A stretch of DNA of 32,782 bases from Pyricularia pennisetigena. Lineage: Eukaryota; Ascomycota; Sordariomycetes; Magnaporthales; Pyriculariaceae. Within the stretch, counting starts at the first letter, position 1, and every line of letters begins with the position of its first letter. Shown piece by piece: positions 1 to 9,856 of the stretch. Location: contig NC_043741.1 of the NCBI RefSeq assembly GCF_004337985.1, positions 40,692 through 73,473 of the forward strand. Direction: 5' to 3'. The notes under the pieces are model-generated. The model was not told the DNA's origin. It did no database searches and saw nothing but the letters and a program-made list of their open reading frames with translations. A program made the translations under genes and the position numbers.

Positions 1-31
<31 letters not shown>

Positions 32-127
32 TCCATGAAAATATGGGCCTCTAGTCTGCGTCACAAAAACCACTCAACGTCTTGATGATTTTGCTAACCA
101 GGGATATTTTAACCCCACCCCCACCAG
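1..127 (+). other. 3' part of an intron of the aldehyde dehydrogenase gene, with edge A29 tract
   Basis: The window opens with 29 consecutive A residues, followed by AT-rich sequence with a good branch point (gctaac, about 93-98) and a pyrimidine-rich acceptor ending at 127. I see no coding potential that continues the ALDH frame upstream. A donor-like gt at 79 would give a 49-nt intron, but it is not a good consensus, so the donor is more likely left of the window. The A run at the very edge may be longer than shown. Confidence 0.5.
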
Positions 128-715
128 ACCGGTCAGATCTGCATGTCTACAGACGTGGTCCTCGTGGCCCGGTCCGTCGAGCCCGAGTTCTACTCTGTGC
201 TCTGCAAGGCGGCCGCCAGGCACGCGCAGGAGGCGACGCGGCTCATCACGGACAAGAGCGACGAGCGGGTGCAGGGGCTACTCCAGGACGCCGAGGACAA
301 GGGCGCGACGCTGTTCCGGTTCTCGTCGGCGGGCGAGACGGCGGTCGGCAGCAGCGGGGAGCGTCCGTCAGGCACCATCATCCGGAACCTGACCAGGTCG
401 ATGGCGTTCTGGAAAACAGAGGCCTTTGGACCCGTGCTGGGCATCTTTGCGTTTGACGACGCGTCCGAGGTGCCGGGCCTGGTGGCCGAGTCCAACTATG
501 GGCTCTCCGCCGCCATATTCACCCGGGACCACATGAAGGCGCTGCATCTGGCCCGCGCCCTCCCGTCTGGCGCGGTGCACGTCAACGCACCCACGGCCCA
601 CGACGAGGCCGTGCTCCCACACGGCGGCTACAGGGACAGCGGATGGGGGCGGTTCGGGTCGCATTGGGGATTTGAGGAGTTTTTGCAGACCAAGACGGTC
701 ATTTTGAACCCATAG
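128..715 (+). CDS. Aldehyde dehydrogenase, C-terminal exon (partial, 5' end outside window)
   Basis: This is the last exon of an NAD(P)-dependent aldehyde dehydrogenase, oxidising an aldehyde to its acid, probably in the cytosol. The first ATG in frame is at 143, but coding clearly begins earlier. An acceptor (ccaccag, ending 127) preceded by a gctaac branch point near 93-98 gives an exon starting TGQICMSTD. This is the catalytic-cysteine motif of the family, with Cys encoded at 140-142. Downstream, EAFGPVLGIF and the NYGLSAAIF segment are the usual ALDH C-terminal motifs, and 195 residues plus stop are present. The nucleotide-binding half and the catalytic Glu lie left of the window, beyond an intron that starts in or before the A29 tract. 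GQICMST is typical of salicylaldehyde/vanillin dehydrogenase-like members, so an aromatic aldehyde is a reasonable substrate guess. It is co-oriented with the stilbene-cleaving-type oxygenase that follows. Confidence 0.88.
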   Translation, partial: TGQICMSTDVVLVARSVEPEFYSVLCKAAARHAQEATRLITDKSDERVQGLLQDAEDKGATLFRFSSAGETAVGSSGERPSGTIIRNLTRSMAFWKTEAFGPVLGIFAFDDASEVPGLVAESNYGLSAAIFTRDHMKALHLARALPSGAVHVNAPTAHDEAVLPHGGYRDSGWGRFGSHWGFEEFLQTKTVILNP

Positions 716-1579
716 TTCCGTAGATTCAAGCTTGGAATGAACGTTTGAGCCTGTCACTTTTTGTTGGATCCCAGCCAGGAGGGCTATCTCCCCGTATTTA
801 AGCAAAGAATAGTCGTATGATCGTAGCCTGGTCGTAAAAAAATAAGAACAGGTCCTTGTTGGCAACCAAAACCCCTTAATCTCGCGCGCCAAAGACGTTT
901 GACGTGTTTGTCACTGGGTGCTTACGAGGCCGACACGCTTTGGTTGGAACAATGCTGTTCCGCTAGCCCGCTATCGTGGCCAATTCGTATTGCTTGTCGG
1001 TTTTTTTTGTTAGTGCCCCACTCTCCGGAAAGCTTACCGGAAAGCCCGCGGAAAGCTTCCCGGCAATGCGCAGCAGCTTGTTTTGCTGGGATGGCGCGTA
1101 TATCAGGTCATTTCAATCGTATGTTTCACATGATCCTGGAACGACGACCACAGTGGAAAAAAAAAGGAAGGCCCTCGAAACAGAGGGCTGCGCAAAAGCA
1201 AAATAGGCAAACCACGGCAAATCGCGGGAGTACTGCATCAGGTTGTTGCCAAGCAAACGGCTTCTAAGCACGCCTGGGGGTAAATGTGGAGCAGACTGCG
1301 GAACGCTGCGGGGAAGGGAATGAGTGGAACCGCAGCTATGCTTCTCGGACGCTACAAAGTCAAGCGGAATGAACGAAATTGACAATAAACAGTAATGATA
1401 ATCGGGTCGTCGGTGAAGGGGCCGTTTTTGGATCAGGTATACCTTGTCTGATTATTATTCTTATAATTATCTCCCAGCACGCACTTGGGCAACATACAAA
1501 GCTATCTACAAAAAAAAAAAAAGAAGTGCAAAAAAAAAACCCCCCAGACCCTCCTTCTTCGAGTCGCAAACCCTTCAAA
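716..1579. other. Intergenic region / promoter of the carotenoid oxygenase gene
   Basis: This 864-bp spacer lies between two co-oriented genes. It has no convincing coding sequence; open frames here lack family features. The last 80 bp before the ATG are A-rich then C/T-rich (A tracts at about 1509-1521 and 1530-1539, then a C-rich stretch), a common fungal 5' leader composition. I see no clear TATA box. Confidence 0.5.
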
Positions 1580-3498
1580 ATGGCTGGCCATTTCAAGAAT
1601 CCCGCGTACTCGCAAAAGTTCCCTGACCGCCCCCAGTTCTCGGGATTCATGAAGCCATGCCGATTCCAAGGCGAGGTATCCAACCTGGAGGTCGAAGGGT
1701 CGATCCCTCCCGAGATCGATGGTACCTTTTATCGTGTCATGCCCGATCCGCAGTTCGTCCCATTGGTAGAGAACGATCCGGTCAGTGGCGATTCAACGTT
1801 CTCTGTACATGTTTAAAACGGCTTTTCTTCGAGGCTGACAGTTCCTCTCCAGTGGTTCAACGGCGATGGAAATGTCAGCGCGTTCCGCATCAAGGACGGG
1901 CGCTGCGACTTTAAGCAGCGTTATGTGCACACGGAAAAGTTTGTGCGTGAACGAGAGGCAAAGAGGGCATTGATGGGTAGGTCCACAACGTACGAGGCAA
2001 GATTCCTCATTCCCAGTTCTGCAGGCCATGTAACTCATCATACCATTTTTGCTTGGACTCCAAAAAAAAAAGGCAAATACCGAAACAAGTATACGGATGC
2101 CGTCGAGTTCAAAGTCCGCAGTACCGCCAACACCAACGTCCTCTACTTCAACGGACGCCTGCTCGCCTGCAAGGAGGATTCACCCCCTTACTCAATGAAC
2201 CCGGATACCCTTGAGACAACCGGGCTTGATACCTTTGACGGCCAGCTGCCGAGCCTGACCTTTACGGCGCACCCCAAGCTCGACGTCCACACCAAGGAGC
2301 TCATCTGCTTCGGCTACGAAGCCCGTGGCGATGGCACCCCGGATGTGTGCTACTTTACCTTTGACAAAACGGGCGCCATCGTCGAGACAGTTTGGCTGGT
2401 CGCCCCGGTAGTCGCCATGATCCACGACTTTGCCGTCACGGAAAACTGGGTACGTAAGACGGATGCGATCCAAGTGGTCAGCCCCAAGTCTTTTCCTTGT
2501 GACATGTAACTGACGTCTACTTGAACGCCGGCGGGGGGAGAGAGAAAAAAAAAAACAAAAGGTACTGTTTCCAATTATCCCCCAGACATGCGATCTGGAG
2601 CGGCTAAAAAACGGCGGGGAGCACTGGCAATGGAATCCCGATATTCCGTTTTACGTTGGCGTTTTGCCGCGGCGTGGAGCAAAAGCATCGGATGTCAAGG
2701 TAAGAGAGATTCGATCAGTTATCACGACAATAAAAAAGAGAGAGAAGAAAAAAAAAAGAAAAGAAAGAAAAAGAACAAGTACAGAAAACCGAAATCCACT
2801 CAGCCGGCTGACCAAGTCAAAATCAACATCCGCCATGACAGTGGTTCAAAGCGCCCAACTCCTTCCCAGGCCACACGGTGAACGCCTACGAGGACGAGTC
2901 GGGCAAGATCGTGTTCGACCTGCCGCTGACCAACAAGAACGTCTTCTTCTGGTGGCCGGACGCGCAGGGCAACTCGCCGGACCCCAAGGAGATCGCGGCG
3001 CAGCTCGTGCGGTTCACGTTCGACCCGCGGTCCGACGCGCTCGACCTGCCGGCGGCCGAGGTGCTCTGCAGGCTGGACTGCGAATTCCCGCGGGTCGACG
3101 ACCGGTTCTCGATGGGCAGGCACACGCGGGCCGTCTTCGACATGATGGACCCGGCGCTGCCCACCGACATGCCCGCCATCATGCGCGTCTGGGGCGGCGG
3201 CCACCCGCTGTACAACTGCCTCGGCCACCTGGACTACGCCACCGGCCGCCTGGACCGCTACTTCCCCGGCCCGACGCACCTCGTGCAGGAGCCCGTCGTC
3301 ATCCCGAGGTCCGCCGACGCCCCCGAGTGCGACGGCTGGGTCCTCGTCCTCGTCAACAACTACTCCACCATGTCCAGCGAGCTGCACATCGTCGACACCA
3401 GGGACTTTTCCAAGCCCCAGGCCATCGTCTACCTGCCCGTCAGGCTCAGGGCCGGCCTGCACGGGAACTGGGTCGACGCCGAGGATTTGAAGGGGTAG
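1580..3498 (+). CDS. Carotenoid oxygenase family protein, CAO-1 / lignostilbene dioxygenase type
   Basis: This is a non-heme Fe(II) dioxygenase of the RPE65/carotenoid cleavage family. The fungal CAO-1/Rco1 branch splits the central double bond of stilbenes such as resveratrol into two benzaldehydes. Five exons (1580-1780, 1853-1976, 2073-2449, 2562-2699, 2842-3498) join to an uninterrupted 498-residue frame, normal length for the family. All four iron-ligand histidines are visible: H175 (FTAHPKLD), H226 (IHDFAVTENW), H291 (GHTVNAYED) and H487 (LHGNWV). Their spacing of 51, 65 and 196 residues matches what I recall for Neurospora CAO-1. There is no signal peptide, so it is cytosolic. The start sits in a good Kozak context (TTCAAAATGGC), and introns are 72, 96, 112 and 142 nt with canonical ends. 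A carotenoid substrate is not excluded, but the aldehyde dehydrogenase and flavin hydroxylase neighbours favour an aromatic one. Confidence 0.92.
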
Positions 3499-4001
3499 AG
3501 AGGGAGGAGTCATGGTTTGTTTTTTTTTTGTTTTTTTTCGGGGAAGAAGCTACAGTGTTGTCTGTCGGACCTAATAAGTTGAACAGGACTGTCTGTCTAT
3601 TTGTCAGTTATAAATGCAAGCTAGCATCATAAATCTAGGGCATATGGGAGATAAAAGTCACCAGTCAAACAAAAAAGATTTGGCCAGAGATTCTCGCTAT
3701 TAACTAGATAGATTAAATTGTGTCACGCGATGCCTGCTGGAAACAATAAACACACTTTGAGACAGTCTGTACGCTGCGAAAATACCGCAGCTGAATATTG
3801 ACAAAAGAAACGAAACAAAAAAAAAGAACAAAAACACACTGCTCCTCCCCTTTTTCTGGCCTTTTTGCTAGAGCTTAGGGGTTCACCACTCGCTTCAATT
3901 ACCATATACATACTTGCTTGCTTGCTTTCACTCAGGAAACAGTCCCCCCAACCACCAAGTCACGTCCCCTCAACCTCCCCCACAGCACACCCCCCCAAAT
4001 C
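3499..4001. other. Convergent intergenic region
   Basis: This 503-bp spacer is between the 3' ends of the oxygenase (plus) and the transporter (minus). It contains T and A homopolymer runs (about 3520-3538 and 3820-3830), AT-rich sequence and a C-rich stretch near 3945-4000. No gene is seen. It presumably holds both 3' UTRs, although I find no clean AATAAA close to either stop. Confidence 0.5.
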
Positions 4002-6117
4002 TTACAAGAGTTTATCGATCCTGCGGCAGTAGGCGCGCAGGGGCCCGCGGAAGTAGTAGAGCGGGACGGCGGCCAGCATGCTCAGCGACACCAGCATGAA
4101 CATTATCATGTACACCTGCAGCCAGCCCTGGGACTGGACCCAGTCCACGGCCGTGTAGAGGAACAGGAAGGCGACCAGGTTCTTGAACACGTTGATGGCG
4201 ACGAGGGCCTCCTCGGCGTGCTGGGGGTGGGCCTCGACGACGAAGGTGGCCGCGATGTTGGGGGCGTAGACGGTGCCGAACGAGACTGGGATGATTACGC
4301 GGGGTCCAAGTAAGCCGTCGAGTATTCTTTGGTTTGGGGGGGAGGGAGGTTTGAGATTTTTTATTGCTGAATCAAAACAGAAATCCCCACTTACCCATTC
4401 CAAAGCCAAAAGCAATCGCGGCCCAGTGCAGGCGCTCAGCGCACGAAAATGCCGTCAGGATGCAGCCAGCCGGGGCGATCAGACAGCCGGGCAGGAGGGT
4501 GAGAAGCCGCTGCTCGGGAAACACGACGCCGCCGTGGCGGATAATGATGCGCTGTGTGATGACGTCGACGACGTAGCCGCCCAGAAACGTGGCGATGAAG
4601 ATACCGATCAGGGCGGCCACCTGCATCAGGCCCACGCCGGTGGGCTGAAAGAGGTACGGAGGGGCCAGGAGCAAGCCCGGGAAGGCAAAGCTGCAAATTT
4701 CGCTGTTAGCAGGGATTTTGTTTAGAGGGAAAAGAGGCCACGGCTCGGATGAAACAAAGTCCATGGAGCAGGAGATATGAGCAGCTGTAGGACTTACATC
4801 AGGATGATTTGCGAGGCAAGGCTGGATCCGTAGACAAAAATGGTAAACAGGACATCCGGGTACAGAACGTGAGTCAACTGGCGCAGGCATATGTGATGGA
4901 AAGATCCCGTCGACTTGTTGATGGTGAAAAAGGTCGGCCAGATGCTGGACCAGGGCTTGTCGACCACGAGGGTGTTCTCGTCTTCCTGCGCCTCAGACGT
5001 AACCGGCTTTTCAGCATCGGACGAACCGGCCTTGGACCCGGGCTCAGCAACGTGTACATCTCGGATCTCGACGCCCTGGATCGCCTCAGCCTCCTCGCGG
5101 CTGTAGCTCGATTCGGGCAGGGTAAAGACGAGCAAGACCACGTTGAACGCAGCCAAGGCCACGCAAACCCACATGTAGTCAACCCATGTCCCGGGGCTGT
5201 ACTGGACGATGAAGGCTGCCACCAAGGGGCCAACTGCCGAGGCGCCAGCGATCAAGATGGTAAAGCTGTGGAGTTTTTTTTTTTTTTGTTCTCTCATGTT
5301 AGGATTTGGGTTCGGGACCACAACCTTTGCGTTTTGTGGGGCCGCGCTTACAAGGACATCATTCCGGCGCGCTCATGGAGGAAAAACATGTCGGAAACGA
5401 TTCCTGGCACAATACTCTGAGAACGGATGGTTAGTGTCAGTTGGCTGTTTTTTTGTGGCAGGTAGGCTTGCTGAGTGGGCACATTGAGATGGATGAGCTA
5501 GAGAGCTGGTTTAAAAGCTCCCTACGTATCAAGCACAAAAGAGAATTGGGTAAATCACAGGATATAAAAGGGGTGGAGAAACTGTTGTCGCACCTCGCCT
5601 GCAGCCGACGCAAAGCCGGAAATACATCTCGCAGCCAGCAGCTGTTCGAAACTGGTCACGTTGGCGCTCCACAGCAGAACCGCAAGAAGCAAAGTCGTCG
5701 AAGTGATTAGTGAAGCCCGTTTTCCGAACTTGACTGCAAAAGGAACCCAAAAGAGGTTTCCCAGGCCAAGGAGGAGGAAATTAAGCTGCAGGTCCCATGG
5801 GAGGGAGGGAAGCACGTCAGTAAAGGCGCGCCAAGCCGGCACTAACTAAGTGGCAGATCATCACTTGGAACGTATAGTATCGTATTTACCGTCATGAGTG
5901 CATTGACTTCATTCGCCGTCTTGTTGAACTGCGCCATGAGGATATTCACTGATACCGATAGTCCCGATCCCGCAAAGTTGGCCGTAAAGTTCGTCAGCGC
6001 CGACGAGAAGAGTGCAGCCAGCTTGACAGACCTCGGCCAGCGAAGCGGATCGTCGGCGCCCAGCGGACGGGGAATCAGTTGCACGCCATTGTGACTGATT
6101 GGGATCGAGTTCGTCAT
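4002..6117 (-). CDS. MFS transporter (fungal DHA1-like, 12 predicted membrane segments)
   Basis: This is a major facilitator superfamily permease of the plasma membrane. Six exons read right to left (6117-5890, 5785-5594, 5416-5352, 5265-4798, 4690-4395, 4285-4002) give 510 residues with consistent phases. Membrane segments start at about residue 33. A motif-A-like loop (FWVPFAVKFGKRASLI) follows TM2, and GFASAAGESIVPGIVSDMFFLHERAG is the TM4-5 region typical of fungal MFS drug/metabolite exporters. A long hydrophilic cytoplasmic loop (about 214-290, rich in E, D and S) separates the two six-helix halves. The frame stays open upstream to 6204, but that codon is GTG, so the ATG at 6117 is used. 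Its promoter faces the flavin monooxygenase gene 473 bp away, a divergent pair suggesting co-regulation. It may import an aromatic substrate or export a product; the sequence does not say which. Confidence 0.9.
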
Positions 6118-6590
6118 GGCTCCGGGCTCAAGACGATGACCTTTGTTCTTCTCTTGGTGGTTTGCAAGACTGGTTGGTCGTCTTGGTTTGTGTTTGCTAT
6201 TCACGGCCCTGAAAAACCAATGGATTACATTGATTGATCAGATGGGAGAAAGGACAGTAAACAAAAGGCCTCCAGATTGGTTCTAGACAACAAGAAAAAA
6301 CATTGAATGTTACACTCGGTAATGCCTACCCCTGGTGGTCGGTCACATGAGCGTACGGTATCAAGCACTAACTCCGCGCGGCAGTTTCTCTAAAGTTTAA
6401 AAAGCTTCCGTTAGCTCCCCGGGCAGAAAACAAACAACACAGCAAGAAAAAAAAAAAAAAAAGAGTTGGGTGTCATGCAGCGCAATAGACTTTGTTACAT
6501 TCAAAGTTCAAGTCACATAATTGCAGCAATAATATAAACCAACATCATTGGACTCGTGTTAACACGCAAGCACGTGAGAGAATTGCTCCA
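6118..6590. promoter_or_regulatory. Bidirectional promoter region, MFS transporter / FAD monooxygenase
   Basis: Start codons of two divergent genes are 473 bp apart here. A TATAAA at 6533-6538 is 53 bp upstream of the rightward ATG. An A17-class tract at about 6449-6463 could be nucleosome-depleting. No clear TATA box was found for the leftward gene, and I recognise no specific transcription factor site with confidence. Confidence 0.55.
6533..6538 (+). promoter_or_regulatory. TATA box candidate for the FAD monooxygenase
   Basis: TATAAA lies 53 bp before the ATG at 6591. It supports 6591 as the first usable ATG, since transcription from about 30 bp downstream would leave a short leader. Confidence 0.4.
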
Positions 6591-8575
6591 ATGCCATCGA
6601 TACCAAACAAGACTTCGGACCAGCCACATCCCGCATCGTCCACCCCTCAAGATTTCTTGGTTGATCCCCCCGGAAAATCTGCGGAAATGCCTGCCGCCAT
6701 CGTCGAGTCGGGTCCTGCAAATGGAGCCTCCCAAAACGGCCACCACAATCACCTAGACGCCAAAACACTCGGTCTAGATCCCAACTTCACCACGAGTTAC
6801 CCAACGCAGTCCCTGTCCTTCCTGAGAAGTTTGCAGGGAGCCGGCTTGGGCAGTGATGCTGCTTCCGAGCCAGCCCAGGCCAAGCTCAAACTGAACATAG
6901 TCATCGTCGGCGCCGGTTTAGGCGGGCTTGCCACCTCGATTGCCCTGGCACGGAGGGGACATTCTGTCGTGGTTCTGGAGCAGGCACCGAAGCTCGGAGA
7001 GGTAAGCGACATGATGTGCCCCGCTGACCATCAGAGGCATCATGTGTTTCCGTGCTTTTTTTGTTATTGAGAGTTGCGGGGGGAGGGGCGGACTGACAAG
7101 AATGTGCAATCCAGGTCGGTGCCGGAATCCAGATCCCACCCAACTCGGGCCGTCTCCTGCGTCGCTGGGGCGTCTTTGCCAAAGCCGAAAAGCTCTTTGC
7201 CGAGCCGAGCTGCATCAACTTCCGCCGCTGGCAGGACGGCAGCCTGATCGGGTACACGGACCTCGACGAGTTCGGCACTTGGTTCGGGGCCCCGTACTGC
7301 GTCGCCCACCGGGCCCACCTGCACGAGGCCCTGCACGCCCGTGCCCTCGAGCTCGGCGTCGAGCTGAGGCTCAACAGCCGCGTCGCCGCCTACCGGCCTG
7401 ATGATGCCCAAGTGGAACTGGCAAATGGCGAGGTGGTCCGAGGCGACCTGGTTGTTGCTGCAGATGGTATGTTTTTTTTTTTTTGTTGGTTTGTAATCGA
7501 ATTTGTTTCAAAGCGTCCTACTGCGTCCTTAGGTTTTGAGGCAAATTCGTTGGTTTGCTAACGCTTGCTATAGGCATCAAGTCGGTTGCAAGAGACACTT
7601 TGCAGGCAGCTCAAGCCGAGGAGCCCACTTTTACCGGGTTTGCAGCCTACCGTGCTACAGTGGACGCGGAAAAGATTGCGGCAGATCCCGAGATTGCTTG
7701 GATTCTGCAGAAACCATCATTAAACATCTGGTTAGTCTTGACTCGGTAGACACACACCTGCCGTCCAGATAATTCGTACTGCTAACCAAGAGAGGTGATT
7801 TAATATTCAGGATCGGCGAAAACCGTCACGTCATGTCTTATACCATTTCTGCAGGCAAGTCGTTCAACATGGTGCTGTCACACGTGGACCTCTCAGACCC
7901 GTCCACCTGGAAGGCAGAGACGGCAGTAGAGGATGTCAACAGGGAGTTTGCAGGGTGGGACCCATGGTAAGCCTTGCGGCCAAGCTCCTCTTTCCCTGCC
8001 CCGGACAAAACGTCACCAGAGAGTGACCAGCAGCCCTAGTAGCAGCCCTAGTAGCAGCACTGACTTCTCTCACCCGGCAAAGCCTGACCAAGATCATCTC
8101 CCTCATCACGTCGTGCATCAAATGGCCACTCCGGAGCGGGAGAAAGCTCAAGTCGTGGGTCAGCCCGAACTCGCGGCTCGTGATCCTGGGCGACGCCGCG
8201 CACGCCATGGTGCCCTACATGTCGCAGGGGGCGGCCATGGCGGTGGAGGACGGCGCGGCGCTCGCGGTCGCGCTCAGCCAGGCCGAGGCGCTCAAGGACC
8301 TGCCGCTGGTGCTGGGCCAGTTCGAGCAGGAGCGCATCAAGCGCAGCGGCGCCATGCAGGAGGCCAGCATGGTCAACGGCCTCATCTGGCACTTCCCCGA
8401 CGGGCCCGAGCAGGAGGCGAGGGACGAGGCCATGAGGGCCGAGGTCGAGCGTCGGCCCTTCACCAGGAGCGCGAACCAGTGGAGCGACCCCGTCACGCAG
8501 TGGTGGGCGTACGGCTACGACGCCGAGGATGCCATGCAGAGGAGGTTCAAGGGGACGGGGTTGGCTCGTATTTGA
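6591..8575 (+). CDS. FAD-dependent monooxygenase, salicylate hydroxylase-like
   Basis: This is a group A flavoprotein monooxygenase that hydroxylates (often decarboxylates) aromatic acids using NAD(P)H and O2. Five exons (6591-7001, 7115-7466, 7574-7730, 7811-7966, 8083-8575) encode 522 residues with consistent phases. The FAD Rossmann motif IVIVGAGLGGL is at 103-113, with the ribose-binding Glu at 130 (VVVLEQA). GDAAH at 395-399 followed by AMVPYMSQGAAMAVEDG is the second FAD motif of salicylate/hydroxybenzoate hydroxylases. About 100 residues precede the Rossmann fold, a low-complexity extension unusual for the family. Translation from the in-frame ATG at 6687 (residue 33) would shorten but not remove it. 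The open frame extends to a TTG at 6492, which I do not use. It lies divergent to the MFS gene and near the oxygenase and aldehyde dehydrogenase, so hydroxybenzoates derived from stilbenes are plausible substrates. Confidence 0.92.
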
Positions 8576-9538
8576 AGAACTAGGACAAAAGGAGCCTGAA
8601 GAATTTGTGTTTTAGCACAAAGACGGATCATGCCGTCTGAGAAAAGAACACCGGTTCTCTATTGGCCCATTGGCTCGGTCCAAGCCGCAGGCGGGCGGTG
8701 ACGGCCGTCGGTCGTTCGTCTCTGGGGGTTACGACCGGGGCTGGCATGATGGCGAGCCGGCGATGGGATCAAACGCGTATCTGCATCGGCGCTGAACAAT
8801 ATTTTGTGGAATGCTACCAAGGGGCGTAACGTTCGGCATGCGGACGATAAAGTGCTCATCACAGCTAATAGATAAGAAAATACAAACTGCGCATTTTACC
8901 CGTCATGCCTGCATTTTACACAATAGCTGCGACGCTTTTGCGAATTAGATTTCTAAGAGATATTTCAGGCGAGGATTTCCAATAGTTTTGGCCTCTGAAA
9001 CCTCTAATATTAAACTATTGGCTCGCATGCGCTATTCTACATTTTATACTCTCTCTGTATTTCCATATTGCTTTATTTACGTAACTTACACATACAAGTA
9101 TATGCGGCTGGTATCCAAGGTGCTGATGTACTATAGGAATTTGTTTTCAAAAAAAATTCCTACAATACATACAAGCTTACAAGTATGTATACAAAAGGTG
9201 TGGGGTCACGGTAAGCTGTTGGAGTTATAATCAAGGCTTTTTCTAATAAAATCCTATATTTTCAATCGTAGCATCCAGAATACAAATGTTGGCCGCAAAA
9301 TACTCTACGCACTGGGGTACGGGCTCCGATTTGATATCGGCGCTAATTCCAGCTAGCACTTTTATGAGTAAGAGTAATATTTAACGCTTGACGCAATAGT
9401 TTGACTGCAAGGCTCCAGGCCCTATTATGATGCCATATATGATCTATTCAATCGACACAACAACCATGCATTCAACCAGCTTTCTACTCTCAGTCCGTAG
9501 TACCCGCAACCACTCCCAGCACATGAGGATTGAATCCT
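8576..9538. other. Intergenic, strongly AT-rich in its second half
   Basis: This 963-bp spacer has no supported gene. From about 8870 to 9480 the sequence turns AT-rich with many TpA steps, and short open frames there have no recognisable domain. This looks like old non-coding or RIP-degraded DNA, but no parental repeat can be identified from the window. Confidence 0.45.
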
Positions 9539-9856
9539 TTACCGAGCTCCACCGGCTTTACCCTTGCTGCAAGTCCTGCATTGTATGACCAGTTAGTTTT
9601 ATCGCCTTGGCTCAGGGTACTCCCGCATCTCCAAAAGATGATAAAGTTTTAAATTACCCGAGCAACTGATTGGCATCCTTCACACATTGGCCGCCTCCCT
9701 GTTTCTGGTGTTAGAATTTCTTGTCCCTCGCAGCGGAGCAATTTCGGAATCAAACGAGCCACTTACCGTCAGAATGCAGTCGCCGGCATCGAAGCATTGA
9801 GCCTGAGCGGAAACGTAGCCGACGAGCAGAGCCGAGACAACGATGAAGAAGCGCAT
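9539..9856 (-). CDS. Small secreted cysteine-rich protein (55 aa)
   Basis: A short spliced gene, read right to left: exons 9856-9767, 9698-9658 and 9575-9539. Donors are GTAAGT and GTAATT, and the branch points (ttctaac, actaac) and acceptors (cag) are clear. The product is 55 residues. A hydrophobic signal peptide (about residues 1-18, MRFFIVVSALLVGYVSA) is followed by a mature chain of about 37 residues with four cysteines (C21, C27, C35, C46), which could form two disulfides. It ends in a basic KGKAGGAR tail. It is too short for domain recognition. Size, secretion signal and cysteine content are those of candidate fungal effectors or antimicrobial peptides, but no function can be assigned. 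A TATATT-like element near 10,001-10,008 could be its promoter. Phases agree across all three exons, which makes the model credible. Confidence 0.7.

Noticed and set aside
899..1267. 122-codon open frame upstream of the oxygenase gene
   Set aside because: Composition is random, no true family motif is seen and it lies in a promoter region.
2664..3632. 322-codon plus-strand open frame across the oxygenase 3' half
   Set aside because: It is an out-of-frame shadow of oxygenase exon 5 with low-complexity Arg/Ala composition; the correct frame holds the iron ligands.
6118..6204. 29-residue N-terminal extension of the MFS transporter
   Set aside because: The frame is open but starts at GTG, and no ATG is present upstream of 6117.
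6492..6590. Upstream extension of the salicylate hydroxylase-like protein
   Set aside because: It begins at TTG and contains the TATAAA element; 6591 is the first in-frame ATG.
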